The notes: generated from the sequence alone by a model not told the origin. Counted from the stretch's first letter, positions 24,556 through 33,142 are shown. The stretch is 35,460 bases of DNA from Pseudomonas maioricensis (GCF_022790535.1 NZ_LOHG01000003.1:1-35460), one strand, 5' to 3'. A program made the numbers and translations.

Positions 24556-25620
24556 ATGTTCCGTCCCAAGTTGCTCTTCACCAGCCTTGCTGCGCTCGCC
24601 CTGGGTGCCTGCGCACCGTCGGACCCGCAAGCGGTCACCTCGGCAGCGATTGCCAAGCAAGTGATCCTGCCGACCTACAGCCGCTGGGTTGATGCTGATC
24701 GCAAGTTGGCGACTAGCGCTTTGGCTTTCTGTGAGGGCAAGACTGATCTGGCCACCGCCCGCGCCGATTTCCTCTACGCCCAGAAGACCTGGGCGGAGTT
24801 GCAGCCGTTGCTGATTGGTCCACTGGCCGAGGGTAATCGTTCGTGGCAGGTACAGTTCTGGCCTGACAAGAAGAATCTCGTCGGCCGTCAGGTAGAACAG
24901 CTGGTGACGGCCCAACCGCAGATCACCCCTGATGCACTGGCCAAGTCCAGCGTGGTGGTCCAGGGTCTGTCCGCTTATGAGTACATTCTGTTCGATGCCG
25001 CCATCGACATGGCCAACGCCGAACAGAAAGCCCGTTATTGCCCACTGCTGACGGCGATTGGCGAACGCCAGAAAGCGCTCGCCGAAGAGATCCTCAGCCG
25101 CTGGAACAGCAACGACGGCATGCTCGCGCAATTGAGCAAATTCCCCAACCAGCGCTACGCAGACTCTCACGAGGCCATTGCCGAGTTGCTGCGCGTGCAA
25201 GTCACCGCACTGGACACACTGAAGAAAAAACTGGGTACACCACTGGGTCGCCAGAGCAAAGGGCAACCGCAACCGTTCCAGGCGGACGCATGGCGTAGCC
25301 AATCATCCCTGAGCAGCCTCGAAGCAAGCCTGGGCAGCGCTCAGACGGTATGGGCTGGCGTGGAGAACAAGGGGCTACGTGGACTGTTGCCCGCCGAGCA
25401 GAAACCGCTGGCAGACAAGATCGACGCTGCTTACGCTGCCAGTCGCAAACTGCTGTCGGAGCTCAAGCCGCCGCTCGCCGATTTGCTGGCCAGCGAAGAG
25501 GGTCGCCAACAATTGAACGCCTTCTACGACAGCCTCAACGTCGTGCATCGTCTGCATGAAGGCGAATTGGCCAAGGCGCTGGGCATCCAGTTGGGCTTCA
25601 ACGCCAACGACGGCGACTGA
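24556..25620 (+). CDS. Second imelysin-family lipoprotein
   Basis: 354 aa with lipoprotein signal (MFRPKLLFTSLAALALGAC, lipobox LGAC). The imelysin fold is recognisable from VILPTYSRWVDADRKLATSALAFCEGKTD, DFLYAQKTWAELQPLLIGPLAEGNRSW and FWPDKKNLVGRQVEQLV. The GxHxxE motif position reads G137-L-S-A-Y-E142, so His is replaced by Ser while Gly and Glu remain; a protease or metal site of the IcmP type is therefore unlikely to be intact. AAGGAG precedes the ATG. It is the middle gene of the di-heme/imelysin/DUF1513 operon. A structural or iron-delivery role is more probable than catalysis. Confidence 0.9.
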   Translation: MFRPKLLFTSLAALALGACAPSDPQAVTSAAIAKQVILPTYSRWVDADRKLATSALAFCEGKTDLATARADFLYAQKTWAELQPLLIGPLAEGNRSWQVQFWPDKKNLVGRQVEQLVTAQPQITPDALAKSSVVVQGLSAYEYILFDAAIDMANAEQKARYCPLLTAIGERQKALAEEILSRWNSNDGMLAQLSKFPNQRYADSHEAIAELLRVQVTALDTLKKKLGTPLGRQSKGQPQPFQADAWRSQSSLSSLEASLGSAQTVWAGVENKGLRGLLPAEQKPLADKIDAAYAASRKLLSELKPPLADLLASEEGRQQLNAFYDSLNVVHRLHEGELAKALGIQLGFNANDGD

Positions 25621-25633
25621 CCGGGAGATCACA

Positions 25634-26734
25634 ATGATGTTGCGACGCCAGGCCCTGGCACTCGGAAGCCTGTTGCTCAGTGCTTGCACCTTGGGCGGCT
25701 GGACACTGTTTCGGCAGAAAGACAAAGGCCCGCTGCTGCTGTCCGCTCGCGATGATGGTGACGGGTTGCACTACGCCGTGGGTTATCGTCTGGATGGCCA
25801 GCAGGTGTTTGCAACCCGGGTCGGCCAGCGCTGCCACGACATCATCAATCATCCGACGCTGAGTCTGGCGCTGTTCGTCGCCCGTCGACCGGGCACAGAA
25901 AGCTATCTGATCGACCTGAATGACGGGCGCTTGCTGCAAACCATTCACTCGCAGCCTGATCGGCACTTCTATGGCCATGCGGTGATCCACAGCAGCGGCG
26001 AATGGTTGTATGCCACCGAAAATGACACCACTGATCCGGGCCGTGGTGTGCTTGGTGTGTATCGGTTTGTCGACGAGCGTCTGGTGCATACCGGAGAAAT
26101 TTCTACCCATGGCATCGGCCCGCATCAGGTGTCATGGATGCCGGATGGCGAAACGCTGGTGGTGGCCAATGGCGGGATCAGGACCGAGGCTGAGAGCCGC
26201 GTCGAGATGAACCTGAATGCCATGCAGCCGAGCCTGGTCCTGATGCAGCGCGACGGTACGCTGCTGAGCAAGGAAACCCTGGCGCAATCCATGAACAGCG
26301 TTCGTCACCTGGGCATCGCCAGCGACGGCACCATCGTCTCCGGTCAGCAGTTCATGGGGGACGCTCACGAATCCTCGGAACTGCTGGCAATCAAACGTCC
26401 GGGCCAGCCATTTGTGGCGTTCCCGGTACCAGAGCAGCAACTGGCATCCATGGGGCACTACACCGCCAGCGTTGCGGTACACAGCGAGTTGCGTCTGATA
26501 GCGCTGACTGCTCCGAGGGGCAACCGGTTTTTCATCTGGGACATGGACAGCGGCGCAACACGCCTCGACACCGCCCTGCCCGACTGTGCCGGGGTGGGTG
26601 CGGTAAAAGATGGTTTTGTGGTGACCTCCGGACAAGGCCGTTGCCGCTTTTACGACTGCCGCCAGAGCGAACTGCTCGCCAAGCCTCTGGAACTGCCAGC
26701 GGGGCTTTGGGATAACCACCTGCATTTGGTGTGA
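25634..26734 (+). CDS. DUF1513 family periplasmic lipoprotein
   Basis: 366 aa from ATG 25634 (GGGAG eight bases upstream). The N-terminus MMLRRQALALGSLLLSAC has a twin Arg followed by a hydrophobic stretch and a lipobox-like LLSAC, so Tat or Sec lipoprotein export is possible. The body has repeated beta-propeller-like strands (GEWLYATENDTTDPGRGVLGVYRF, GIGPHQVSWMPDGETLVVANGGI, SVRHLGIASDGTIVSGQQF) typical of DUF1513. It starts 13 bp after the imelysin gene. Its place in iron-regulated imelysin operons is known from genome context; the biochemical role is not known. Confidence 0.88.
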   Translation: MMLRRQALALGSLLLSACTLGGWTLFRQKDKGPLLLSARDDGDGLHYAVGYRLDGQQVFATRVGQRCHDIINHPTLSLALFVARRPGTESYLIDLNDGRLLQTIHSQPDRHFYGHAVIHSSGEWLYATENDTTDPGRGVLGVYRFVDERLVHTGEISTHGIGPHQVSWMPDGETLVVANGGIRTEAESRVEMNLNAMQPSLVLMQRDGTLLSKETLAQSMNSVRHLGIASDGTIVSGQQFMGDAHESSELLAIKRPGQPFVAFPVPEQQLASMGHYTASVAVHSELRLIALTAPRGNRFFIWDMDSGATRLDTALPDCAGVGAVKDGFVVTSGQGRCRFYDCRQSELLAKPLELPAGLWDNHLHLV

Positions 26735-26751
26735 GTGCTCCACGTGTTTTC

Positions 26752-26820
26752 TTGTAGGAGCTGCCGAAGGCTGCGAAGCATTGACGCTGAAACTCCGCCA
26801 TCGCAGCCCTCGGGATTCCC
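26752..26820. repeat. Degenerate REP-type repeat, GCTGCCGAAGGCTGCGA class
   Basis: The left arm TTGTAGGAGCTGCCGAAGGC is intact (26752-26771) but the right arm reads ATCGCAGCCCTCGGGATTCC and has lost the CAGCTCCTAC end, so this copy is decayed. Confidence 0.65.
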
Positions 26821-26859
26821 CATCAAACAACAGCAATCTTCCAGACTGAACCCTGTCCT

Positions 26860-26940
26860 GAGCTCACCGAGGCTACGAGGCCAGCGATAGCGGTTTGTCT
26901 GACACTCCGCCATCGCTGGCCTCGTAAACTCGGTGAGCTC
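26860..26940. repeat. Long inverted repeat GAGCTCACCGAG / CTCGGTGAGCTC
   Basis: Arms GAGCTCACCGAGGCTACGAG (26860-26879) and CTCGTAAACTCGGTGAGCTC (26921-26940) are inverted, with inner CGAGGCCAGCGATAGCGG-type sequence and GGCCAGCGAT/ATCGCTGGCC arms. It is a REP relative whose arm sequence differs from all other copies here. Together with the decayed copy at 26752 and a possible promoter it accounts for most of the 406-bp gap before mexV. Confidence 0.7.
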
Positions 26941-27060
26941 CTACTGGTTCAATGTATCGTGCGGCAGCGACGGGTCAGGAATACCGGGTGATCTCCTACA
27001 GTAATGATCCCCCGGGGTTGCAGGAAAACTCAGCACTGACTGAAAGCAGACGTTTTACTG

Positions 27061-27090
27061 TTACGGCCTGCCCCTCTATCGCTGTAATAT
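27061..27090 (+). promoter_or_regulatory. Possible mexV promoter
   Basis: TTACGG (27061-27066) and TAATAT (27085-27090) are spaced by 18 bp, about 50 bp before the chosen mexV start. The match to sigma-70 is moderate. No regulator gene is adjacent to the efflux genes. Confidence 0.3.
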
Positions 27091-27140
27091 CCGGCAATGT
27101 CGCTCGCCGGGCTTACCCGGTTTTCTCCAAGGAAATGGAT

Positions 27141-28292
27141 ATGCTGCGTCGCCGGATGCTGATCATGCTCGGGGTTGTGTTGCTTGTAGTGCTGCTGCTC
27201 GCGGGCTACAAGGCGTTTTCTGTCTATCAGCAGATTCAACAGTTCACGGCCCCCAAACCACCCATCAGTGTCGCTGTTGCGACCGCCAGCGAACGGCCTT
27301 GGCAGAACCGCCTGGCCGCCATCGGCTCGCTCAAGGCGCTGCAAGGCGTGGAGCTGAGTCTGGAGATCGCGGGGACGGTCAAGACCGTGCAGTTTGAGTC
27401 AGGGCAAAAAGTCCGTATCGGGCAGCCTCTGTTGCAACTGGACAGCGACGTCGAAAAGGCCCTGCTGGGCACCGCAGAAGCTGATCTGGGACTGGCTCAG
27501 GTCGAGTACGGCCGCGGCAGCCGACTGGTCGGCGACCAGGCCATCTCCAAAGGTGATTTCGACAAACTTGCAGCCCAGTTCAAAAAAGCCAGCGCTACTG
27601 TCGCGCAACTCAATGCCTCTCTGGCGAAGAAACGCATTCTGGCGCCCTTCAGCGGCACGATCGGGATTCGCCAGGTGGATGTTGGAGATTACCTCGCCAG
27701 CGGAACCGTGATCGCTACGTTGCAAGACTTGAGCAGCCTGTATGTGGACTTCAATGTGCCGGAACAGGCGCTGCCAAAACTGACAGTCGGGCAAACCGCG
27801 CTGGTGAACGTAGCGGCCTACCCGAATCAGAGTTTCGAGGCCACGATCAGCGCAATCAATCCCAAGGTCGACGAGGCCACGCGCAACGTGCTGATTCGCG
27901 CCACCTTGCCCAATCCGCAGAGCACCTTGCTCCCCGGCATGTTCGCCAATTTGCAGGTGCTGCTACCCGGCCCGAAAACTCAGGTGGTCATTCCCGAAAG
28001 TGCCATCACCTACACGCTTTATGGCAACTCGGTTTACGTCGTCGTGCCGAAGAAAAACTCCGAAGGCACGCCAGAGAAAGACGCTAAAGGCGAACTACAG
28101 CTGATTGTCGAACGTCGTTTCGTCGAGACCGGCGAGCGCCGCGACGGGCTGGTCATCATCACCAAGGGCCTCAAGGCAGGTGAACAAGTGGTCAGCGGCG
28201 GGCAGCTGAAACTGGATGCCGGTGCACACGTCGCCATCAGCGCAGATCAGACACTGCAAGCCGAACAGAACAGCCAGCCACAGGTTGACTGA
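27141..28292 (+). CDS. mexV: RND efflux periplasmic adaptor (MexV-like)
   Basis: 383 aa from ATG 27141, which has AAGGA eight bases upstream (the open frame extends 63 codons further without a good site). An N-terminal membrane anchor MLIMLGVVLLVVLLLAGYKAF precedes the HlyD/AcrA-type adaptor: ISVAVATASERPWQNRLAAIGSLKALQGVELS, lipoyl half-motifs with VRIGQPLLQLDSDVEKALL, a short coiled hairpin, then RILAPFSGTIGIRQVDVGDYLASG. It pairs with the RND pump 13 bp downstream. The order after the DUF1513 gene matches PA4373-PA4375 of PAO1, where the pump is MexVW. The symbol is by synteny and not by measured identity. Confidence 0.85.
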   Translation: MLRRRMLIMLGVVLLVVLLLAGYKAFSVYQQIQQFTAPKPPISVAVATASERPWQNRLAAIGSLKALQGVELSLEIAGTVKTVQFESGQKVRIGQPLLQLDSDVEKALLGTAEADLGLAQVEYGRGSRLVGDQAISKGDFDKLAAQFKKASATVAQLNASLAKKRILAPFSGTIGIRQVDVGDYLASGTVIATLQDLSSLYVDFNVPEQALPKLTVGQTALVNVAAYPNQSFEATISAINPKVDEATRNVLIRATLPNPQSTLLPGMFANLQVLLPGPKTQVVIPESAITYTLYGNSVYVVVPKKNSEGTPEKDAKGELQLIVERRFVETGERRDGLVIITKGLKAGEQVVSGGQLKLDAGAHVAISADQTLQAEQNSQPQVD

Positions 28293-28305
28293 TCAAGGAA
28301 TACTC

Positions 28306-31300
28306 ATGGCTTTTACAGATCCGTTCATTCGTCGCCCGGTCCTCGCCACGGTGGTCAGCCTGCTGATCGTCCTGCTGGGTTTTCAGGCTTTCAGCAAGCT
28401 GACCATTCGCCAGTATCCGCAGATGGAAAATGCCCTGATTACGGTCACCACGGCCTACCCCGGTGCCAATGCTGAAACCATCCAGGGCTATATCACTCAA
28501 CCCTTGCAGCAAAGTCTGGCCAGCGCCGAGGGCATTGACTACATGACATCGGTGAGTCGCCAGAATTTTTCCGTTATTTCCATCTATGCGCGGATCGGTG
28601 CCGACAGCGATCGGCTGTTCACCGAGTTGCTGGCCAAGGCCAACGAAGTAAAGAACAAATTACCTCAGGACTCTGAAGACCCGGTACTGAGCAAGGAGGC
28701 CGCCGATGCGTCGGCATTGATGTACGTCAGCTTCTACAGCTCTGAACTGAGTAACCCGCAGATCACGGACTACCTGTCGCGGGTCATACAACCCAAACTT
28801 GCAACACTACCGGGCATGGCAGAAGCGCAGATCCTCGGCAATCAGGTGTTTGCCATGCGTCTCTGGCTCGACCCGGTGCGTCTGGCAGGGTTCGGACTGA
28901 CGGCCGCCGACGTGACCACCGCCGTCCGGCGCTACAACTTTCTGGCCGCTGCCGGTGAGGTCAAAGGCGAATATGTGGTCACCAGCATCAATGCGACCAC
29001 CGAGCTGAAATCCGCAGAAGCTTTTGCCGCCATCCCACTCAAGACCGCAGGCGACAGCCGGGTTTTGCTCGGTGATGTGGCGAGGGTAGAAATGGGCGCG
29101 GAAAACTACGACACCGTCAGCTCTTTCGACGGCACACCGTCGGTGTATATCGGGATCAAAGGCACACCCAGCTCCAACCCTCTGGATGTCATCAAAGAGG
29201 TACGGCGCATCATGCCGGAGCTGGAAAGTCAGCTGCCGCCCAACCTGAAAGTTTCCATCGCTTACGACGCAACGCTGTTCATTCAAGCATCCATCAACGA
29301 GGTGGTTAAAACCCTGATTGAAGCGGTACTGATCGTCATCGTTGTGGTGTTCCTGTTTCTCGGGGCTTTGCGCTCAGTAATGATCCCTGTCATCACCATT
29401 CCCCTGTCGATGATCGGTGTCCTGTTTTTCATGCAACTGATGGGCTACTCCATCAACTTGCTCACACTACTGGCAATGGTGCTGGCAATCGGGCTGGTGG
29501 TGGACGACGCAATCGTCGTCGTGGAAAACATTCACCGGCACATCGAAGAGGGAAAAACACCCTTCCATGCCGCTATAGAGGGGGCCAGGGAAATAGCCAT
29601 GCCGGTGGTGTCGATGACTGTCACTCTGGCGGCGGTTTATGCCCCTATCGGCTTTCTGGAAGGATTGACCGGTGCGCTGTTCAAGGAGTTCGCCCTCACT
29701 CTGGCGGGCGCGGTGGTGATCTCGGGCGTGGTTGCCCTGACCCTTTCGCCTATGATGTGCGCCCTGCTTCTGCGTCGCGACGAGAACTCCACCGGCCTTT
29801 CACACAAGCTCGATCAGGCATTCGAGAGGCTGAAGCGGCGCTACCAGCGGATGCTGCACGGCACCCTGGACACACGTCCGGTGGTGCTGGTCTTCGCGGT
29901 TATCGTGCTCTGTCTGATTCCGGTACTGCTCAAGTTCACTAAATCAGAGCTCGCGCCCGACGAGGATCAGGGCATCATTTTCATGATGGCGACGTCACCG
30001 CAGCCCACCAACCTGAACTACATCAACACCTACACCGACCAGTTCATCAAGATCTTCAAGGAGTTCCCCGAGTACTACTCCTCGTTCCAGATCAATGGCT
30101 TCAACGGCGTGCAGACAGGCGTAGGCGGTTTTCTGCTCAAACCATGGGATGAGCGCAACCGCACGCAGATGGAGATCCTCCCGGACGTTCAGGCGCGACT
30201 GGCGGACATCAGCGGTTTGCAGATCTTCGGTTTCAATCTGCCGTCGCTCCCAGGCACCGGCGAAGGTCTGCCTTTTCAGTTCGTTGTTAATACCGCGAAC
30301 GACTACGCGTCATTGTTGCAGGTTGTCGAACGGATCAAGGCACGGGCGACCGAGTCTGGAAAATTTGCGTTTTTGGACATCGACCTCGCCTTCGACAAGC
30401 CCGAAGTTGTCGTCGATATAGACCGCGCAAAGGCTGCGCAAATGGGTGTCTCCATGCAAGACCTCGGAGGCACGCTGGCGACCCTTCTGGGCGAACAGGA
30501 AATCAATCGGTTCACCATCGAAGGCCGCAGCTACAAGGTTATTGCTCAGGTCGAGCGCCCCTATCGTGACAACCCCGGCTGGCTGAACAATTATTACGTG
30601 AAAAGCAGCGATGGCCAGCTACTGGCGCTATCGACGCTGATCAAGGTGACTGACCGGGCCCGCCCTCGGCAATTGAATCAGTTCCAGCAACTGAACTCGG
30701 CGATCATTCAGGGTTTCCCCATCGTCAGTATGGGAGAGGCCATCGAAACAGTCCGACAGATCGCCAGTGAAGAAGCTCCGGCCGGTTATGCCTACGACTA
30801 CGCAGGCGCGTCCAGACAATACGTGCAGGAAGGCAGCGCCTTGTGGGTTACCTTTGCGATGGCGCTGGCGATTATTTTTCTGGTACTGGCCGCTCAGTTC
30901 GAAAGCTTCCGCGACCCGCTGGTGATTCTGGTCACGGTTCCGTTGTCGATTTGCGGGGCTTTAATCCCGCTGTTCCTCGGCCTGTCGAGCATGAACATCT
31001 ATACCCAGGTGGGTCTGGTGACACTGATAGGCCTGATCAGCAAACACGGCATCCTGATCGTAGAGTTCGCCAATCAATTACGTCGCGACAAGGGCCTGTC
31101 AGTTCGCGAGGCCGTTGAAGAAGCGGCAGCCATCCGTTTGCGTCCGGTCTTGATGACGACGGCTGCCATGGTCTTCGGCATGGTGCCGCTGATCCTGGCA
31201 GCGGGCGCCGGGGCTGTCAGCCGCTTTGATATCGGTATGGTCATCGCCACCGGGATGTCGGTTGGGACTTTATTCACCTTGTTTGTACTGCCCTGCGTCT

Positions 31301-31368
31301 ACACCCTGCTCGCAGCGCCTGATAAAAAGCCTGTGACAGGTCCGGAACCAGAACCCCACGCGGACTAA
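28306..31368 (+). CDS. mexW: RND multidrug efflux pump (MexW-like, HAE-1 family)
   Basis: 1020 aa, full length for an inner-membrane RND pump, starting MAFTDPFIRRPVLATVVSLLIVLLGFQAF. The TM4 proton-relay Asp pair is D400-D401 (GLVVDDAIVVVENIHRHIEEG), and the TM10 Lys is K913 (GLISKHGILIVEFANQL). Two large periplasmic loops flank the two halves as expected. AAGGA precedes ATG 28306. There is no outer-membrane factor gene next to it; in P. aeruginosa MexVW works with OprM encoded elsewhere, and the same is likely. Substrates cannot be predicted, though MexVW exports fluoroquinolones, tetracycline and others when overexpressed. Confidence 0.9.
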   Translation: MAFTDPFIRRPVLATVVSLLIVLLGFQAFSKLTIRQYPQMENALITVTTAYPGANAETIQGYITQPLQQSLASAEGIDYMTSVSRQNFSVISIYARIGADSDRLFTELLAKANEVKNKLPQDSEDPVLSKEAADASALMYVSFYSSELSNPQITDYLSRVIQPKLATLPGMAEAQILGNQVFAMRLWLDPVRLAGFGLTAADVTTAVRRYNFLAAAGEVKGEYVVTSINATTELKSAEAFAAIPLKTAGDSRVLLGDVARVEMGAENYDTVSSFDGTPSVYIGIKGTPSSNPLDVIKEVRRIMPELESQLPPNLKVSIAYDATLFIQASINEVVKTLIEAVLIVIVVVFLFLGALRSVMIPVITIPLSMIGVLFFMQLMGYSINLLTLLAMVLAIGLVVDDAIVVVENIHRHIEEGKTPFHAAIEGAREIAMPVVSMTVTLAAVYAPIGFLEGLTGALFKEFALTLAGAVVISGVVALTLSPMMCALLLRRDENSTGLSHKLDQAFERLKRRYQRMLHGTLDTRPVVLVFAVIVLCLIPVLLKFTKSELAPDEDQGIIFMMATSPQPTNLNYINTYTDQFIKIFKEFPEYYSSFQINGFNGVQTGVGGFLLKPWDERNRTQMEILPDVQARLADISGLQIFGFNLPSLPGTGEGLPFQFVVNTANDYASLLQVVERIKARATESGKFAFLDIDLAFDKPEVVVDIDRAKAAQMGVSMQDLGGTLATLLGEQEINRFTIEGRSYKVIAQVERPYRDNPGWLNNYYVKSSDGQLLALSTLIKVTDRARPRQLNQFQQLNSAIIQGFPIVSMGEAIETVRQIASEEAPAGYAYDYAGASRQYVQEGSALWVTFAMALAIIFLVLAAQFESFRDPLVILVTVPLSICGALIPLFLGLSSMNIYTQVGLVTLIGLISKHGILIVEFANQLRRDKGLSVREAVEEAAAIRLRPVLMTTAAMVFGMVPLILAAGAGAVSRFDIGMVIATGMSVGTLFTLFVLPCVYTLLAAPDKKPVTGPEPEPHAD

Positions 31369-31381
31369 CGCCGGACGCAAC

Positions 31382-31403
31382 AAGGCCCCAATAAAGGGGC
31401 CTT
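31382..31403. terminator. Hairpin between mexW and the convergent small gene
   Basis: AAGGCCCC (31382-31389) pairs with GGGGCCTT (31396-31403) around an AATAAA loop. It lacks a long T run but lies exactly between the convergent mexW and 75-aa genes, so it may end both transcripts. Confidence 0.6.
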
Positions 31404-31431
31404 AAAGTCGATGTTGCGAAAGCCGTGAGAG

Positions 31432-31659
31432 CTAACGCGCCGTTCCCGAGCCTTGAGCCAGGCCGAACATCAAGAGCAACAAATCATGACTTGGGCTTAC
31501 CGTGTCATGCGTCTTCGCTATCCGAGGCAACGGACAGTGCCCCTCGCCATGCAATGCGCTCAAAACCTTCGTTCCAGGTTCAACCCAGGCGGCCATGGCG
31601 ACGGAAGTGACCACCAGCGCACCTAGAATGAACAAACCTCGTGCCAGTTCTAGTTTCAT
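31432..31659 (-). CDS. Small exported or membrane protein, 75 aa, unknown function
   Basis: 75 aa from ATG 31659, which overlaps the inaA stop (TAATG), so it is coupled to inaA and is the last gene of the methyltransferase-inaA operon. An N-terminal hydrophobic segment LARGLFILGALVVTSVAMAAW looks like a signal peptide or anchor. The rest (EPGTKVLSALHGEGHCPLPRIAKTHDTVSPSHDLLLLMFGLAQGSG) has a GxGHCPLPR stretch and one Cys. I recall a small hypothetical gene in this position in PAO1 (PA4377). No function can be proposed beyond envelope association. Confidence 0.72.
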   Translation of the reverse strand: MKLELARGLFILGALVVTSVAMAAWVEPGTKVLSALHGEGHCPLPRIAKTHDTVSPSHDLLLLMFGLAQGSGTAR

Positions 31660-32375
31660 TAGTCTAAACCCTTGATAGCGCTGCCAAACGCTGCCTGATA
31701 AAAGTAGACCAACTTCTGCCAATCTGTTGATGAGAACGACGAGTGGCGGCGCAATTGTCTGAGGTCATGACGGGCGGCAGCAACAGGGTTCAAACGGCGT
31801 CGACACTTCTCAAGATCGAGCAACGCAATTTCAGCTTTGGCATCTGCACCTTCGCCAACGATACGAACAAATACATGCTTGATGTAAAGACAGCCATGCT
31901 GCCAGCGCCCCAAATGCATGCGCGCCAGGTTGCTTGCCAGTTCCTGGAGCACTTGATCATGAGTGGCTTCGCCATGCTGCTCCCGGCCACCTGTGGCATA
32001 CCAGTTATCCAGCTCGACATAACCGTCAAGCGCAGCAGTCACCAGCAGCGCACGCCACTGATGGCTTTCATCACGTTGCGCACCACAGAAAATCAGCTTG
32101 GGAACGTTGACATTAAGCTCGCTCAAGCCCTGGATGGCGTCGCGTTCGCGCAACACGGTCGGTCGCCCGAACGGGTGCAACCAGCTGCGATAGATATGCC
32201 CGACCTGCCGTTTGACGTAAATCAGCCGACCATTATCGGTAAACACTCGTTGGACGCCGCTTTCGCCACCGCGACGCTGGTTGGGTTCTTCAACCCATTC
32301 TCCATGCTGCGTCCAGAAAAAATCGAAACGCTCATCCTTTAAAACCGTGGGCTCCACAGCAACTTGCACGCCCAT
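31659..32375 (-). CDS. inaA: InaA-type lipopolysaccharide kinase
   Basis: 238 aa from ATG 32375, with AGAGG upstream; longer upstream starts run through the methyltransferase gene in another frame. The fold is that of the Kdo/WaaP/InaA small kinases: YVKRQVGHIYRSWLHPFGRPTVLRERDAIQGL (nucleotide-binding lobe, Lys in VKRQ), SNLARMHLGRWQHGCLYIKHVFV (catalytic loop, with H-x-x-x-L-Y-I-K-H) and IALLDLEKCRRRL (DFG-equivalent Asp). Such enzymes phosphorylate core LPS sugars; the gene is described as inaA/wapQ next to colRS in other pseudomonads. It starts four bases after the methyltransferase stop. Heptose as substrate is inferred from the family. Confidence 0.88.
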   Translation of the reverse strand: MGVQVAVEPTVLKDERFDFFWTQHGEWVEEPNQRRGGESGVQRVFTDNGRLIYVKRQVGHIYRSWLHPFGRPTVLRERDAIQGLSELNVNVPKLIFCGAQRDESHQWRALLVTAALDGYVELDNWYATGGREQHGEATHDQVLQELASNLARMHLGRWQHGCLYIKHVFVRIVGEGADAKAEIALLDLEKCRRRLNPVAAARHDLRQLRRHSSFSSTDWQKLVYFYQAAFGSAIKGLD

Positions 32376-32379
32376 CTTG

Positions 32380-33060
32380 TTACCTCTTGCGCAATAGGTA
32401 CACACGCCACATGGCGTACGTCGGTAAGAAATCCAACCGCTCCTGAATACGAAATCCCGCCTGCTCAAATTCGGCCTCAACAGTAGCGGCCGGTAACACA
32501 AAGCGATTCTGGTAACTATCCTGCCCATTCTTCGCGATGCGCTGCTTATCGAGACGCTTGCGCTTCCATGCTTTGAAATTGCCATCCACCCAAAGTGAAA
32601 CAATCACACTGTCACGTGTAACACGCTGAAACTCCTTTAACAGAGCGAGGCGATGATCGGCTTGGCCGACGTGGTGCAGCAGCCGCATACAGAAAATGCT
32701 GTCCACGGCGTTGTCGGGCAGGTCAATGTCGAATGCAGATGTCTGCAAGGGTTGTACCCGTTTCACCACTTCTGCAGGCTGAGCAGCACAAGCGGTCTTG
32801 AGCATGTCTGCCGAGTTGTCTGCGCCGATGATCATCCGGTTCGATTTTTCCGCCAGCAATGGCCAGAAACGACCTGCACCACAGGGCAGATCAAGCACTA
32901 ACCCAGGGTCACCCGCACGATGCAAAGCAGTCCTTGCCAATTGCTCATCGCGCCAATGAGACAAGCGACGGGACAGATTGTCCTTATGCTTTTGCAAATA
33001 TTGTTGGGCATGCTCTTGGTCGTACTTGCGTGAGAACTCAAGCTCGATGCGCTTGCTCAT
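32380..33060 (-). CDS. SAM-dependent methyltransferase, ColRS-linked
   Basis: 226-aa class I methyltransferase. Motif I is VLDLPCGAGRFWPLL (about residues 55-69), followed by acidic D/N in IIGADNSADML, the motif-IV-like SIFCMRLLHHVGQ and C-terminal FEQAGFRIQERL. The substrate is unknown; in P. fluorescens and P. putida the equivalent gene beside colRS forms an operon with inaA/wapQ and is under ColR control, suggesting an LPS- or envelope-related target. It is the first gene of the operon, with a ColR-box-like sequence about 70 bp upstream. PAO1 PA4379 is the likely counterpart. Confidence 0.88.
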   Translation of the reverse strand: MSKRIELEFSRKYDQEHAQQYLQKHKDNLSRRLSHWRDEQLARTALHRAGDPGLVLDLPCGAGRFWPLLAEKSNRMIIGADNSADMLKTACAAQPAEVVKRVQPLQTSAFDIDLPDNAVDSIFCMRLLHHVGQADHRLALLKEFQRVTRDSVIVSLWVDGNFKAWKRKRLDKQRIAKNGQDSYQNRFVLPAATVEAEFEQAGFRIQERLDFLPTYAMWRVYLLRKR

Positions 33061-33126
33061 GGGGCGGCTCCTGAAGTTGATGAACTCAAGATAGCCAGCG
33101 CGCTGTCATGATCAGGTCATGCTTAT

Positions 33127-33142
33127 GTGAAAAAAATGTCGG
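33127..33142 (-). promoter_or_regulatory. ColR-binding-site match
   Basis: On the minus strand the bases read CCGACATTTTTTTCAC. The published P. putida ColR consensus, as I remember it, is YYNASNNYTTTTTCAC, and all defined positions match. The site is 67-82 bp upstream of the methyltransferase ATG, in the right direction to control that operon. The match rests on my recall of the consensus. Confidence 0.65.
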
